A model generated the notes under the pieces. It was not told the origin of the DNA. It did not search any database and saw nothing but the letters and a program-made list of their open reading frames with translations. From a virus: a stretch of DNA of 42,933 bases. Shown in pieces: positions 32,234 through 40,204 of the stretch. Every line of letters starts with the position of its first letter. The stretch's first letter is position 1. The DNA lies in IMG/VR virus record IMGVR_UViG_3300027739_000018, positions 1 through 42,933 of that record. One strand, given 5' to 3'. A program made the position numbers and the translations under genes.

Positions 32234-34361
32234 TTTGTTTTTTAGAATTGCTAATATTAAATTCGGTTTGTTTTCGTTTAAGCTCCATATCCTGTGAGGC
32301 CTTTAATATGTTAATCTTCTGCTTCTGCTGTTTGCCCTGCAGGTCTACCTGATGCGTTTCCTCAGATAGCCTCATCTCAAGCTGTGCTTTTGCCTCTTCA
32401 ATGGGGTCTACTTGCGGTTCTTTCTCAATAAGGCCTGCGTCTTTGATAGCTTCCATTGCGCCTATTTTAGCCTTGAGTATGTCTTCCTCATCGCCTTTCT
32501 TATCATCCTGCCCGACTACTCCTGCGTCTTTCATTGCCTCAACTACCGCAATCTTCATCTGGGTTATCTGATCTTCATTAAGAGGAGATGATTGGGTTCC
32601 TGTCTCCATTGCATCCATAAACTCACCAGTTGATCCGAATTGGAATATCTCTAAGAACTTAGTGATGACCTGATTAACCGCGGGTTGTGTAAGATAGCCC
32701 TGTGTTGCAAGCTGTACCATAAATTGTGCAATCTGTTGCATGGTTTCTTTCTTCCCCTCAGCGGTAAATCCAAGCCCTGATTCAACCTGTATGTCAACTT
32801 GGGTATCTGCGCTTATGGGAACGACTCCCTGTGGAACGTCAATCTGTGCTTTACGTCTTGCTTCAACTCCTGCCTCTCCGATTATGTCAAAATACTCCGG
32901 TTCACCTTTTTTAAGGTTATAAACGGTCTGGGGAGTGATGTAATATTTTGAGGCTATTTTTATCATCTTTTGAGCAATCCGTCTTACGGTTGATTTCATC
33001 TGGTCAGATGCAATCTTTAAATTGGCGTATTCGGTTGCTTTGATTGACTCAATGGCCACTCCTGAGCGTACACCGCTGGGAAGCTGACCTAAGGCTGAGG
33101 TTGCCGCGCCCTGCTCCTCAATTATGTTGTTAAGAAGACCTATAAATTCAAATAAGAACGGAGGAATGTTGGCAATCTGACCCTGTGTGGGAGGAGTGGC
33201 GGTATATTCAAGAATCTGTCCTCCAGGGATATTGGCAATCGTAACATCCTCACCTCTGCGCTTCAGCCACGTTCCTGTAACCATGGTATTTGCGTATCTC
33301 TCAACTCTGCTCATCACGGTATCAAGACTCTTGTTGGCAGGAATAAACCTCTCAATAAGGGGAACCTGATAGATGGGTCCCGGTTCATATCTGAAGTCAA
33401 CAAACGGGTATTCGTCAATGGCCACATATTCGTCTCTCAGCCAAATACCCGCACAGGAGAAAACGTGGCGCATAATGACATCTCCCTTTGACTTACCCTC
33501 CATTGCGCCTGTGTTTTTAGACTTAGCAACAGCTGATGCCCAATTCTTATCTGAGAGATATTCTTTAATGAATGATTCTTTTAAAATAATGGTTGCGGCT
33601 TTATCCGTTGAGATTCCTGTTGAGTAGCGTGAAATCATATAGGCTTGCTTAATCTCGGATGAAGCATATCTGTTATCAGGATTAAGCTTGTCCAGTTGTT
33701 CTTTGTCAAATTTACTGTTTGATTTAATCTTCTCAATCGGTTGGGGGATTGCTTTAATGATAAACGGACAATCCTCAATAAAGTTCAGATTGCCCATAAG
33801 GTAGATGTCAAAGGCATCAAATACCTTCATGTTAATCTTTTCATCAAATTCATCAGGCCATATCTGCATATAAGAGATGGCGTTCTTGGCTGACAACATG
33901 GCCATAAAGGTAAGAAGCTCTTTGAGACCTTTTTGCTTCCAGTCGTTCTCAATCCATGAGCCTATCTTGCTTGCGATCTGTTTTGAGTATTGGTAGGCCT
34001 TTTGGTAGTCTTCGGGATTGGGGAAGTTAGTCCGAGTGATTTTGTAAGGATAGATGACCGGTTGATATTCCGGTCCCATGAGAAGATTGGCGATACCTCT
34101 TATCTGACGAGAAGCTTTCGGGATTGCCCGTTGAGGGAGATTCATGTTTGAGCGTTCTGCGAGGTCTATAATCTTGCCTGTTTCTCTTGAGACATATCTG
34201 AAGTGGAAACCATCATCAAAGAAGTTGTTGTCGTACCAGCGTCTCTCAATCTGACGTCTCTGGAAGACAGACGATTGCATCATAGATTCTATCTGCTGAG
34301 CAATAGATTTTGTATCGGTTTCAGAAGTATCAAACTTCTGGTAATTCATTCTGTCTGCCAT
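32202..34361 (-). CDS. Portal protein
   Basis: 719 aa, close to the 725 aa of the P22 portal. Typical features are the N-terminal FHFRYVSRETGKII and PQRAIPKASRQIRGIANLLMGPEYQPVI segment, a middle with AISYMQIWPDEFDEK, and a region around residue 400 (GAATSALGQLPSGVRSGVAI) that reads like a portal crown. The long charged, Gln-rich coiled coil at the C-terminus resembles the P22 barrel. It forms the twelve-fold DNA entry ring. It overlaps the gene before it and the small gene after it by about 32 bases each. Alternative ATG at 34349. Confidence 0.8.
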   Translation of the reverse strand: MADRMNYQKFDTSETDTKSIAQQIESMMQSSVFQRRQIERRWYDNNFFDDGFHFRYVSRETGKIIDLAERSNMNLPQRAIPKASRQIRGIANLLMGPEYQPVIYPYKITRTNFPNPEDYQKAYQYSKQIASKIGSWIENDWKQKGLKELLTFMAMLSAKNAISYMQIWPDEFDEKINMKVFDAFDIYLMGNLNFIEDCPFIIKAIPQPIEKIKSNSKFDKEQLDKLNPDNRYASSEIKQAYMISRYSTGISTDKAATIILKESFIKEYLSDKNWASAVAKSKNTGAMEGKSKGDVIMRHVFSCAGIWLRDEYVAIDEYPFVDFRYEPGPIYQVPLIERFIPANKSLDTVMSRVERYANTMVTGTWLKRRGEDVTIANIPGGQILEYTATPPTQGQIANIPPFLFEFIGLLNNIIEEQGAATSALGQLPSGVRSGVAIESIKATEYANLKIASDQMKSTVRRIAQKMIKIASKYYITPQTVYNLKKGEPEYFDIIGEAGVEARRKAQIDVPQGVVPISADTQVDIQVESGLGFTAEGKKETMQQIAQFMVQLATQGYLTQPAVNQVITKFLEIFQFGSTGEFMDAMETGTQSSPLNEDQITQMKIAVVEAMKDAGVVGQDDKKGDEEDILKAKIGAMEAIKDAGLIEKEPQVDPIEEAKAQLEMRLSEETHQVDLQGKQQKQKINILKASQDMELKRKQTEFNISNSKKQNEKGNQSGNR

Positions 34362-34605
34362 TTAGTGCTTGTTTTAAAAACTTATTAAAAACGGATTCGT
34401 CAGCTTCCTCAACAGGAACAAATTGCTCCTTTGGTTTTACGTCTAGGTCTACTTTCTCCATTATGGCACTCTGTGAGAAGTCTTGCAAGTTTTTTGCCAT
34501 AAACGCCTTCATGTATTTCTCGTTCATGTCAAAGTATCTCCCTAATGTATATATATTAGCAACGACCAAACCGATGATTACTGCGCCTAAAATAAGTTCA
34601 CTCAT
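34330..34605 (-). CDS. Small membrane-anchored protein
   Basis: 91 aa with one N-terminal membrane helix (ILGAVIIGLVVANIYTLG) and a charged helical tail. Lies between the ParB-like gene and the portal gene, overlapping the portal start. Role unknown; an inner-membrane or virion-internal protein is possible. Confidence 0.45.
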   Translation of the reverse strand: MSELILGAVIIGLVVANIYTLGRYFDMNEKYMKAFMAKNLQDFSQSAIMEKVDLDVKPKEQFVPVEEADESVFNKFLKQALNGRQNELPEV

Positions 34606-34606
34606 A

Positions 34607-35035
34607 TTATTTTATGGGTTTTTTTGTCCAATGTCTTATAATCTCAACTGGAATATCTTTTATTCCCAACATCTTCATGGCTTCAAACCTATGTTTTCCG
34701 TCTTCTATTCCATGCTTTCCCCCACCCTCAATAATAACCTTTAAAGGGTCTATAGATTTTATTCCTTTTGTTTTAATTTGTGTTATATACTCCACAATCC
34801 TATCTATATCTGGTGCAGCCTCGTGGGTTATTAGAGAACTTGCGGGTAATGTTGCAAATCTTGATTGTGGTGCGGCAGTTGCCCCAACAACCATGTCCAT
34901 TGCGTGTTTTATTAACTTTTGTCTTGATTCTGGAGTTTGACCAAGAGGCTCTTTTTTCATTTGTAAAAGTTCGTTATCTATTCCAGTCTTAGCCTTCCCA
35001 ACAACGGACATAGCAAGTTTTAGAAGATTATCCAT
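34607..35035 (-). CDS. ParB-like nuclease-fold protein
   Basis: 142 aa. The C-terminal half has the ParB N-terminal-domain pattern: IDRIVEYITQIKTKGIKSIDPLKVII, then GGKHGIEDGKHRFEAMKMLGIKDIPVEII. The DGKHRFEA element is the usual nucleotide-binding motif. Phage copies often sit near head genes. Driven by L5 with the ATG five bases from the -10, so the message is likely leaderless and no SD is present. Confidence 0.65.
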   Translation of the reverse strand: MDNLLKLAMSVVGKAKTGIDNELLQMKKEPLGQTPESRQKLIKHAMDMVVGATAAPQSRFATLPASSLITHEAAPDIDRIVEYITQIKTKGIKSIDPLKVIIEGGGKHGIEDGKHRFEAMKMLGIKDIPVEIIRHWTKKPIK

Positions 35036-35040
35036 ACTTA

Positions 35041-35074
35041 ATTATCACACCGCTTTTTATGTTGGTCAAGTTTT
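35041..35074 (-). promoter_or_regulatory. Conserved late promoter L5
   Basis: AAAACTTGACC (35074-35064), 17-bp spacer, -10 GATAAT (35046-35041), only five bases before the ATG at 35035. Drives the ParB-like gene and portal. Confidence 0.75.
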
Positions 35075-35078
35075 GCGT

Positions 35079-36488
35079 TTATAATTGCTTGAGTGCCTTA
35101 TCCAGTGCCCGTATCGCATCATTCACCCCCTCAAGACCGGCTGAATAACGGATTAGATTATCTGCTACTCCTGCCTCTTCTCTTTCTTTACTGGACATTT
35201 GACTGTGCGTTGTTGTGGCGTTATGAACCCACACCGTATAGTTTCCTCCCAGATGGGTTACTTGCACTCCAAAATCAAATATCTCAGCAAACCTTTTTGC
35301 TTTACTCAAACCACCCCTTACATAGAATGACAGTAAGAATCCGTAAGCGTTTGTTCCGTCTGGCAGTTTCATCATCTTCTTTGCTATCTCATGTTGCGGA
35401 TGGGATTTTAGTCCGGGATAGTTCACCTTTTCAATCTTCGGGTGCTTTTCCAAGTACAGCGCAATTTTCATGGCGTTTTCAGACATTTGTTTTGCTCTTA
35501 GTCTGAGAGTTGCAAGTTCATCCCAGATTATCTGGGCGTTAAATGGTGATAGGCACGGACCCATATTGCGGAAGTGCCCGCCCTTAACCTTATTTGCGAA
35601 ATTCTCTCTCAGCTCAGGAATATTGGTAACTATTTTATCAAGAGCAATGATCGCCCCACCGATTGCACGGCTACTTCCGTTTGAAATCTTTGATGTTGAG
35701 TGAATAACAATGTCCGCTCCCCATTCAAATGGTCTGGTTATGGCGGGAGAGGCCATAGTAGAGTCAATAATGAGGGGAATTCCATGTGAATGGGCTAGTT
35801 TTGCCAATTCTGGAATATCAGGAACGAAAAGCATTGGATTACTGGGAAACTCTATATAGAGGAACTTGGTCTTTTTATCAATTTTCTTTTTCCACTCAGC
35901 TATATTCCACGGTTTTGTTACCCATTTTACTTTCCAGCCTGATTTTGGATAAGTAACTCCGAATAATTGCTGTGTTCCTCCGTAGACACGGTTTGATGAG
36001 ACAAAATTATCCCCTGAATTGAGAAATGCCATCGTTGACATCATTATTGCCGCCATTCCGGAGGAAGTACAGAGTCCTTGGGTAAGTCTTTTTATCCCCA
36101 GACCCTCCAGAGCCGCTATTTTTAACGCAAGATGGTCGGTGTTGGTATTGTCAATTCTGGTATAGATTTTATTCGGATCGTTTATCGTTTTATATGACAA
36201 AAGAAGGCTTCCATCAACTAAACTGTCATATGGCCCTCCTGTTGTACTGAGGAAAAGGGGGAGGGTCATGCTTTTAAGTCTCCGCATCTCTTCAATGTCA
36301 TAAAGCCCCCATAACGCTACGGTATCAAATGCCTGATTTTTGCTGTCTCTTAACTGTTGCTCTCTTCTTTTAACCGTCTCAACACTCTGTTTGAGAAAAT
36401 AGTCTTTCTCGTTTTTTGAATTGTTTATAAGTGAGAGTTCTCCCTTCAGAGATTGTTCTTTTGTTTCCAGAAAGATTGATTTTTTCAT
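35079..36488 (-). CDS. Cys/Met-metabolism PLP enzyme (cystathionine gamma-synthase/lyase family)
   Basis: 469 aa. The fold matches the trans-sulfuration PLP family: IYTRIDNTNTDHLALKIAALEG, SGMAAIMMSTMAFL, YIEFPSNPML, IIDSTMASPAI with Asp242, and HSTSK with the PLP lysine Lys267. It is about 70 residues longer at the N-terminus than usual members, and its active-site segment STSKISNGSSRA differs from the common Ser-x-Thr-Lys-Tyr form. Reactions of the family are gamma-replacement or gamma/beta-elimination on sulfur amino acids; the substrate is unknown. It overlaps the gene before it by four bases within the terminase chain, an unusual place for a metabolic gene. Confidence 0.8.
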   Translation of the reverse strand: MKKSIFLETKEQSLKGELSLINNSKNEKDYFLKQSVETVKRREQQLRDSKNQAFDTVALWGLYDIEEMRRLKSMTLPLFLSTTGGPYDSLVDGSLLLSYKTINDPNKIYTRIDNTNTDHLALKIAALEGLGIKRLTQGLCTSSGMAAIMMSTMAFLNSGDNFVSSNRVYGGTQQLFGVTYPKSGWKVKWVTKPWNIAEWKKKIDKKTKFLYIEFPSNPMLFVPDIPELAKLAHSHGIPLIIDSTMASPAITRPFEWGADIVIHSTSKISNGSSRAIGGAIIALDKIVTNIPELRENFANKVKGGHFRNMGPCLSPFNAQIIWDELATLRLRAKQMSENAMKIALYLEKHPKIEKVNYPGLKSHPQHEIAKKMMKLPDGTNAYGFLLSFYVRGGLSKAKRFAEIFDFGVQVTHLGGNYTVWVHNATTTHSQMSSKEREEAGVADNLIRYSAGLEGVNDAIRALDKALKQL

Positions 36489-36928
36489 TTGATTAAAAAT
36501 CGTGATTTCCAGTAACTTTTAAATGGGTTGGGGACATGAAAGTTGCATATACCGTAGAACACAGGATTGGGGTTTTTAAAGAACTTCCATTTTTTGTGGA
36601 CAATCCACAAGATTACAGGCACACCCCCATGCTCAAAGGATATGGAGTTCTGGTCAATGTAGACCGAGGGAAGGACTATCTTTAACATGGCTATCCCCGA
36701 CTCCTTTACATACCTCTCCTGTATACCTGCGTCTATCTGGATAAGGGAAAGATAGGGTAGGTTGTCATAGACTTGTTTGGCAACACCCTCCAATAAAAAA
36801 AACGGCAGTTTTGCCCTGTCCATGACGTCTTCTAAATAATAAAGCGCGGTGATTAGTTGTTCATGGGTAAATGGTACTTTTTCATTCAGAGTTCCATTCA
36901 GCCCACGAAGTTTCTTCTGCTTGCTCAT
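36485..36928 (-). CDS. Unknown protein, nucleotidyltransferase/LicD-like resemblance
   Basis: 147 aa. The pattern FTHEQLITALYYLEDVMDRAKLPFFLLEGVAKQVYDNL resembles N-terminal regions of phage nucleotidyltransferase-fold or LicD-like proteins, but no catalytic pair of acids is clear. C-terminus is aromatic and basic. It overlaps the terminase large subunit by 47 bases and the PLP enzyme by four. Confidence 0.4.
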   Translation of the reverse strand: MSKQKKLRGLNGTLNEKVPFTHEQLITALYYLEDVMDRAKLPFFLLEGVAKQVYDNLPYLSLIQIDAGIQERYVKESGIAMLKIVLPSVYIDQNSISFEHGGVPVILWIVHKKWKFFKNPNPVFYGICNFHVPNPFKSYWKSRFLIK

Positions 36929-38228
36929 AGGATTTTATTTGGTCTAGGAAGTAACGCTTTATCGGCGTCATTTCCTCATTTATAATAGGCCGGTAAACGG
37001 CGTTTAATTTATACACAGCTAAAGCATTTGCTATCACGATGTCATCATGTAACTCTCCCATTGCTCCATATCTTATTCTTCCTGTCGGACCCATTTGGTA
37101 GGAGAAGTTATCAAACTCAAAAGCTGTTTGCTCTAGGTTAATTAACCGTATCTTTTTTTGTTCAATCCAGATGGACAATTTTTCAACCATCTCTTTTTTC
37201 AAAGGTTCGGTTATTTTAATAGGATCAACGATAACTCCAGCCCTAAGTAAATCATCAGTTATCGGGTCTCCAAGCCCTGTTGCGTCAATCTGCACAAGCG
37301 CATTATTGTAGTGCTTTGCGGTTTGGATTATCTTCTTCTTCTGAAACGGATATTCAAGTTTATTAAACCTGTCCTGATAGACCTGATTATTCGTTCCAGT
37401 ATCAAAGACTGTTATGACAGTATAATCCCTCACTTTTGCGAGGTCTACCCCCATTATGTAGTTGTGTCCTGTTTTGGGGCTCTCTGGTATTGCGTTCATT
37501 ATCTGCCTGACCCCTCTGAATACTGACCCCTCACCCTCCAACCATTCACATAAAAGCTCCTGGTTAAATAATGACTCAGGCATTGATAACTGTGCAGCCT
37601 CAAGCTGGTCAGGGGCAATAACACCACTCTTGTCTGCTCTAAGGTAGTAAGTTGCCCATTCTATAGGATTAGCTTTTGCCTTCTGGTATAGCTCCCAAAA
37701 ATGGTTCTTTCCTTTAGGGGTGGATACAAACCAACACCATCCTCCGTTACCGCGCAAGATAGGTTGTACTACTCTATCCCATGTCTCACGCTTCATCATG
37801 GCGTACTCATCAAGTACAACTCCCACCGGTCCTGCTCCAAGCAGTCTCTCAGGCGCATCAGCTCCTTTTAATTGGAGATAGCTTCCGTTTTTGAAATATA
37901 CGATTAATTCAGCCTCGTTTTTACGCTCTATCAGGTCTTTGGGGATTATGTTGAACAACATGGCAGGATCACGCCAAACCGCATCTTTAGCCTCTGCATA
38001 GGTAGGAAAGACATGCCAGTAAGCTCCTATCCTCATTTGAGCTTGTTTGGTCTCCTCAATTATTGCTGTTGTTGTTTTTCGGGCTCGTCTGTGCCAGCAT
38101 ATCACCTTGAACCTCTGCGGGTCCTCCAGTAGTACCTGCCGTTGGTGTGGCATTAGTCGGCTCGGATCGGGGAACTGCTGGGATGAAGCCATGCCCTGCG
38201 AGTATATTGAATCGTATAGGTTCACCAT
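36882..38228 (-). CDS. terL: Terminase large subunit
   Basis: Up to 448 aa. ATPase part: CWHRRARKTTTA near residue 50 (a Walker A loop with Lys51-Thr52 but an unusual lead lacking the common Gly) and VVLDE (136-140, Walker B with catalytic Glu). Nuclease part: GVDLAKVRDYT, QIDATGLGDP and HDDIVIA supply the acidic triad. It packages DNA into the prohead. The start is uncertain: ATG 38228 has a weak AGGA upstream and overlaps terS by 173 bases; ATGs at 38192 and 38153 lack an SD. Confidence 0.9.
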   Translation of the reverse strand: MVNLYDSIYSQGMASSQQFPDPSRLMPHQRQVLLEDPQRFKVICWHRRARKTTTAIIEETKQAQMRIGAYWHVFPTYAEAKDAVWRDPAMLFNIIPKDLIERKNEAELIVYFKNGSYLQLKGADAPERLLGAGPVGVVLDEYAMMKRETWDRVVQPILRGNGGWCWFVSTPKGKNHFWELYQKAKANPIEWATYYLRADKSGVIAPDQLEAAQLSMPESLFNQELLCEWLEGEGSVFRGVRQIMNAIPESPKTGHNYIMGVDLAKVRDYTVITVFDTGTNNQVYQDRFNKLEYPFQKKKIIQTAKHYNNALVQIDATGLGDPITDDLLRAGVIVDPIKITEPLKKEMVEKLSIWIEQKKIRLINLEQTAFEFDNFSYQMGPTGRIRYGAMGELHDDIVIANALAVYKLNAVYRPIINEEMTPIKRYFLDQIKSYEQAEETSWAEWNSE

Positions 38229-38634
38229 TTTGTCCTGTAACTTCTAACTTCTGCTTAATCTTCTTTTTTGCCTCAAGTGCCGTTACAAGATATTTATGGC
38301 GCAGTTCAAGGTCGGGTATCTTTTCTCCCCGTTTATTCACCTTAGTCGCATTTAGCCCATCTGTCATCTTAATGGCGAGTTCGCTGTCTGATACTCCCGC
38401 AATCTCCAGAATAAGCGTGAAGTCAAGAGTCTTCATAAGCGCATCTGCCATATTGGCCGCATTTGAACGGTTGCGGACTCCATACGACCTCATGACCGAC
38501 TCAACCGCATTTCCGGTCTCAAGATAGTTTTTTATGAACCGTCTTTGTTTAAGGGTAAGTTTACGTTTACGCTTCTCCTCAATTTTAGAGTAGTCTTCAG
38601 CGTAGAGAGCTTTAGCCTCTTTTGTGTATGCCAC
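38056..38634 (-). CDS. terS: Terminase small subunit
   Basis: 192 aa. LTLKQRRFIKNYLETGNAVESVMRSYG followed by SNAANMADALMKT is the HTH region of phage small terminases; a coiled-coil-like oligomerisation segment follows (KYLVTALEAKKKIKQKLEV) and a low-complexity tail. It recognises the packaging site. It starts with GTG at 38634, which overlaps by one base the TAG of the TPP enzyme before it, so the sugar genes and terminase are coupled. Confidence 0.8.
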   Translation of the reverse strand: MAYTKEAKALYAEDYSKIEEKRKRKLTLKQRRFIKNYLETGNAVESVMRSYGVRNRSNAANMADALMKTLDFTLILEIAGVSDSELAIKMTDGLNATKVNKRGEKIPDLELRHKYLVTALEAKKKIKQKLEVTGQNGEPIRFNILAGHGFIPAVPRSEPTNATPTAGTTGGPAEVQGDMLAQTSPKNNNSNN

Positions 38635-39698
38635 TATTTAATAGGGGGAAACATCTCACTATTGGGTTTCCCAAACATAACTGTTAAATGAGGTTGCCAC
38701 TTGGGAGTAAAGATTTCACAGATAACCGTATCATCATATTTCATAGCGACTTTGATAGAGTTAGTATAATGTATATTATATGCTTTGGCTATTTTTTTAG
38801 TGTTTGGGAAAGAAATCCCTGAGTCTTTACTCTCTCCGATAAAGTTACCAAAGTTATTCTTTTGTGTTGTTCGGATTGCCAGATAGCCCTCATTATTAAT
38901 CACGAATATTTTGGCAGGTATTTTGTGATGAACTATGGTCTGCAACTCTTGAATGTTAAGCTGTAAAGAACCGTCTCCGATTATGGCAATAGTCTGCGCT
39001 TTAGGATTTGCCGCCCATACTCCGATTGCCGCACAGAGTCCGTATCCCATGGTAAGAGTTCCTGGGATTATGGAACGCTGGTTTTTTTTAATGCGGATGG
39101 TTTGTGCAACGGCAAATGCTGTTACTCCGCTTCCTGTGGTATAGACGTCTCCCGGTTTACTCAGTTCAGTAATCTTGGTTACCGCTCTATACATGGGGGT
39201 TTCATTAAAGTTGAAATACTTGCTCTTTAAGATAATGCACCGTCTTTGCCAGTTATAGTCTACTTGCGGATATTTGAGCTTTCTCAGTTTATTGATAAAC
39301 TCTTTCGCATCTGTCTTTAAAAATAAATCAATCTTGATGGTTTTTTTAGAATGTTCATTCCTGTCTACATCAACCACAATCTTTTTAGCTTGAGGGGCAA
39401 ACTGTCTCGGATCGTGCCCGACAAATGAGATGCACAAACGGCTTCCTATGGAGATAATCAAATCTGCCTCCTGAACCACCATATTAGCACTCCGTTGTCC
39501 TTTAGTACCTGCATGACCCATATATGAAAAATCTTTAGCTTCAAGAAGGTCAATACCCATAAGAGTTGAAACTACGGGAATCTCTTTTTCAGCAATGAGG
39601 TCTCTGAAGTCTTCAACCGCATCTGCCAATCGTATACCGCCTCCTGCAACAATAACCGGCCTCTTTGAGTTTTTTAACAGGCTTAATAAACTGTGCAT
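38634..39698 (-). CDS. TPP-dependent acetolactate-synthase-like enzyme, central and C-terminal domains
   Basis: 354 aa. It has the central domain (SKRPVIVAGGGIRLADAV, LIISIGSRL) and the PP domain with GDGS (241-244), QLNIQELQTIV and Asn268-Asn269, the thiamine-diphosphate/metal motif. The Pyr domain is the preceding ORF. Together they give about 527 aa, the length of one whole enzyme. The overlap is 16 bases and the frames differ by -1 near an A-rich run (TCAAAATGC). Related enzymes sit beside RfbH in polysaccharide clusters; YerE makes the yersiniose two-carbon branch from pyruvate. Function here is inferred. The stop overlaps the terminase small subunit start. Confidence 0.75.
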   Translation of the reverse strand: MHSLLSLLKNSKRPVIVAGGGIRLADAVEDFRDLIAEKEIPVVSTLMGIDLLEAKDFSYMGHAGTKGQRSANMVVQEADLIISIGSRLCISFVGHDPRQFAPQAKKIVVDVDRNEHSKKTIKIDLFLKTDAKEFINKLRKLKYPQVDYNWQRRCIILKSKYFNFNETPMYRAVTKITELSKPGDVYTTGSGVTAFAVAQTIRIKKNQRSIIPGTLTMGYGLCAAIGVWAANPKAQTIAIIGDGSLQLNIQELQTIVHHKIPAKIFVINNEGYLAIRTTQKNNFGNFIGESKDSGISFPNTKKIAKAYNIHYTNSIKVAMKYDDTVICEIFTPKWQPHLTVMFGKPNSEMFPPIK

Positions 39699-40204
39699 TT
39701 TGAGTTTGCAATATCCATGGGGATGTCAAGCCATATTGGTCCCGGTCTGCTACCGAGCATTTCCTTATATGCTTTATCCATGTAATTTTTAACGTCAAGG
39801 GAATCTTTTAAAACCGCCGCAAATTTAGTGATGGATGACACAATCGGGATTATTGATGCCTCCTGTACGCCAAACGACCTGGTTACTCCCATATATTTTC
39901 TTGGAGCTTGGGAAGAAATAAAAACAACGGGGGTTGAGTTCTGCCATGCCTCAAGAACTCCTGTTACTGCGTTTGATGAACCTGGTCCTGAGGTTAACAT
40001 AGCGCATCCTGGCACTCCTTTATACATGGCGTATGCCCCTGCCGCATAGGCGCAAGCTTCCTCATGATGGTTACAGATATACTTCATCTTTTTGTGAATT
40101 GCCACCGCGTCATTCAGATACATTGCCCCTCCTCCTGCGATAGTAAAGACGGTGTCTGTTCCATGACTATATATATACTCTATTATAAAATCAGCTATTC
40201 TCAT
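39683..40204 (-). CDS. TPP-dependent acetolactate-synthase-like enzyme, Pyr domain
   Basis: 173 aa. Pyr domain: VFTIAGGGAMYLNDA, CNHHEEACAYAAGAYA with Glu48 as the activating glutamate, LTSGPGSSNAVTGV and GPIWLDIPMDIAN at the end. It stops just where the central domain of an intact enzyme would begin, so it is one half of a split or frameshifted enzyme whose second half is at 38634-39698. ATGA overlap with the aminotransferase before it. Confidence 0.8.
   Translation of the reverse strand: MRIADFIIEYIYSHGTDTVFTIAGGGAMYLNDAVAIHKKMKYICNHHEEACAYAAGAYAMYKGVPGCAMLTSGPGSSNAVTGVLEAWQNSTPVVFISSQAPRKYMGVTRSFGVQEASIIPIVSSITKFAAVLKDSLDVKNYMDKAYKEMLGSRPGPIWLDIPMDIANSKCTVY

Noticed and set aside
38147-38527. 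126-aa plus-strand frame over terS
   Set aside because: Antisense to terS, with no promoter or ribosome binding site; terS has a recognisable HTH and context.
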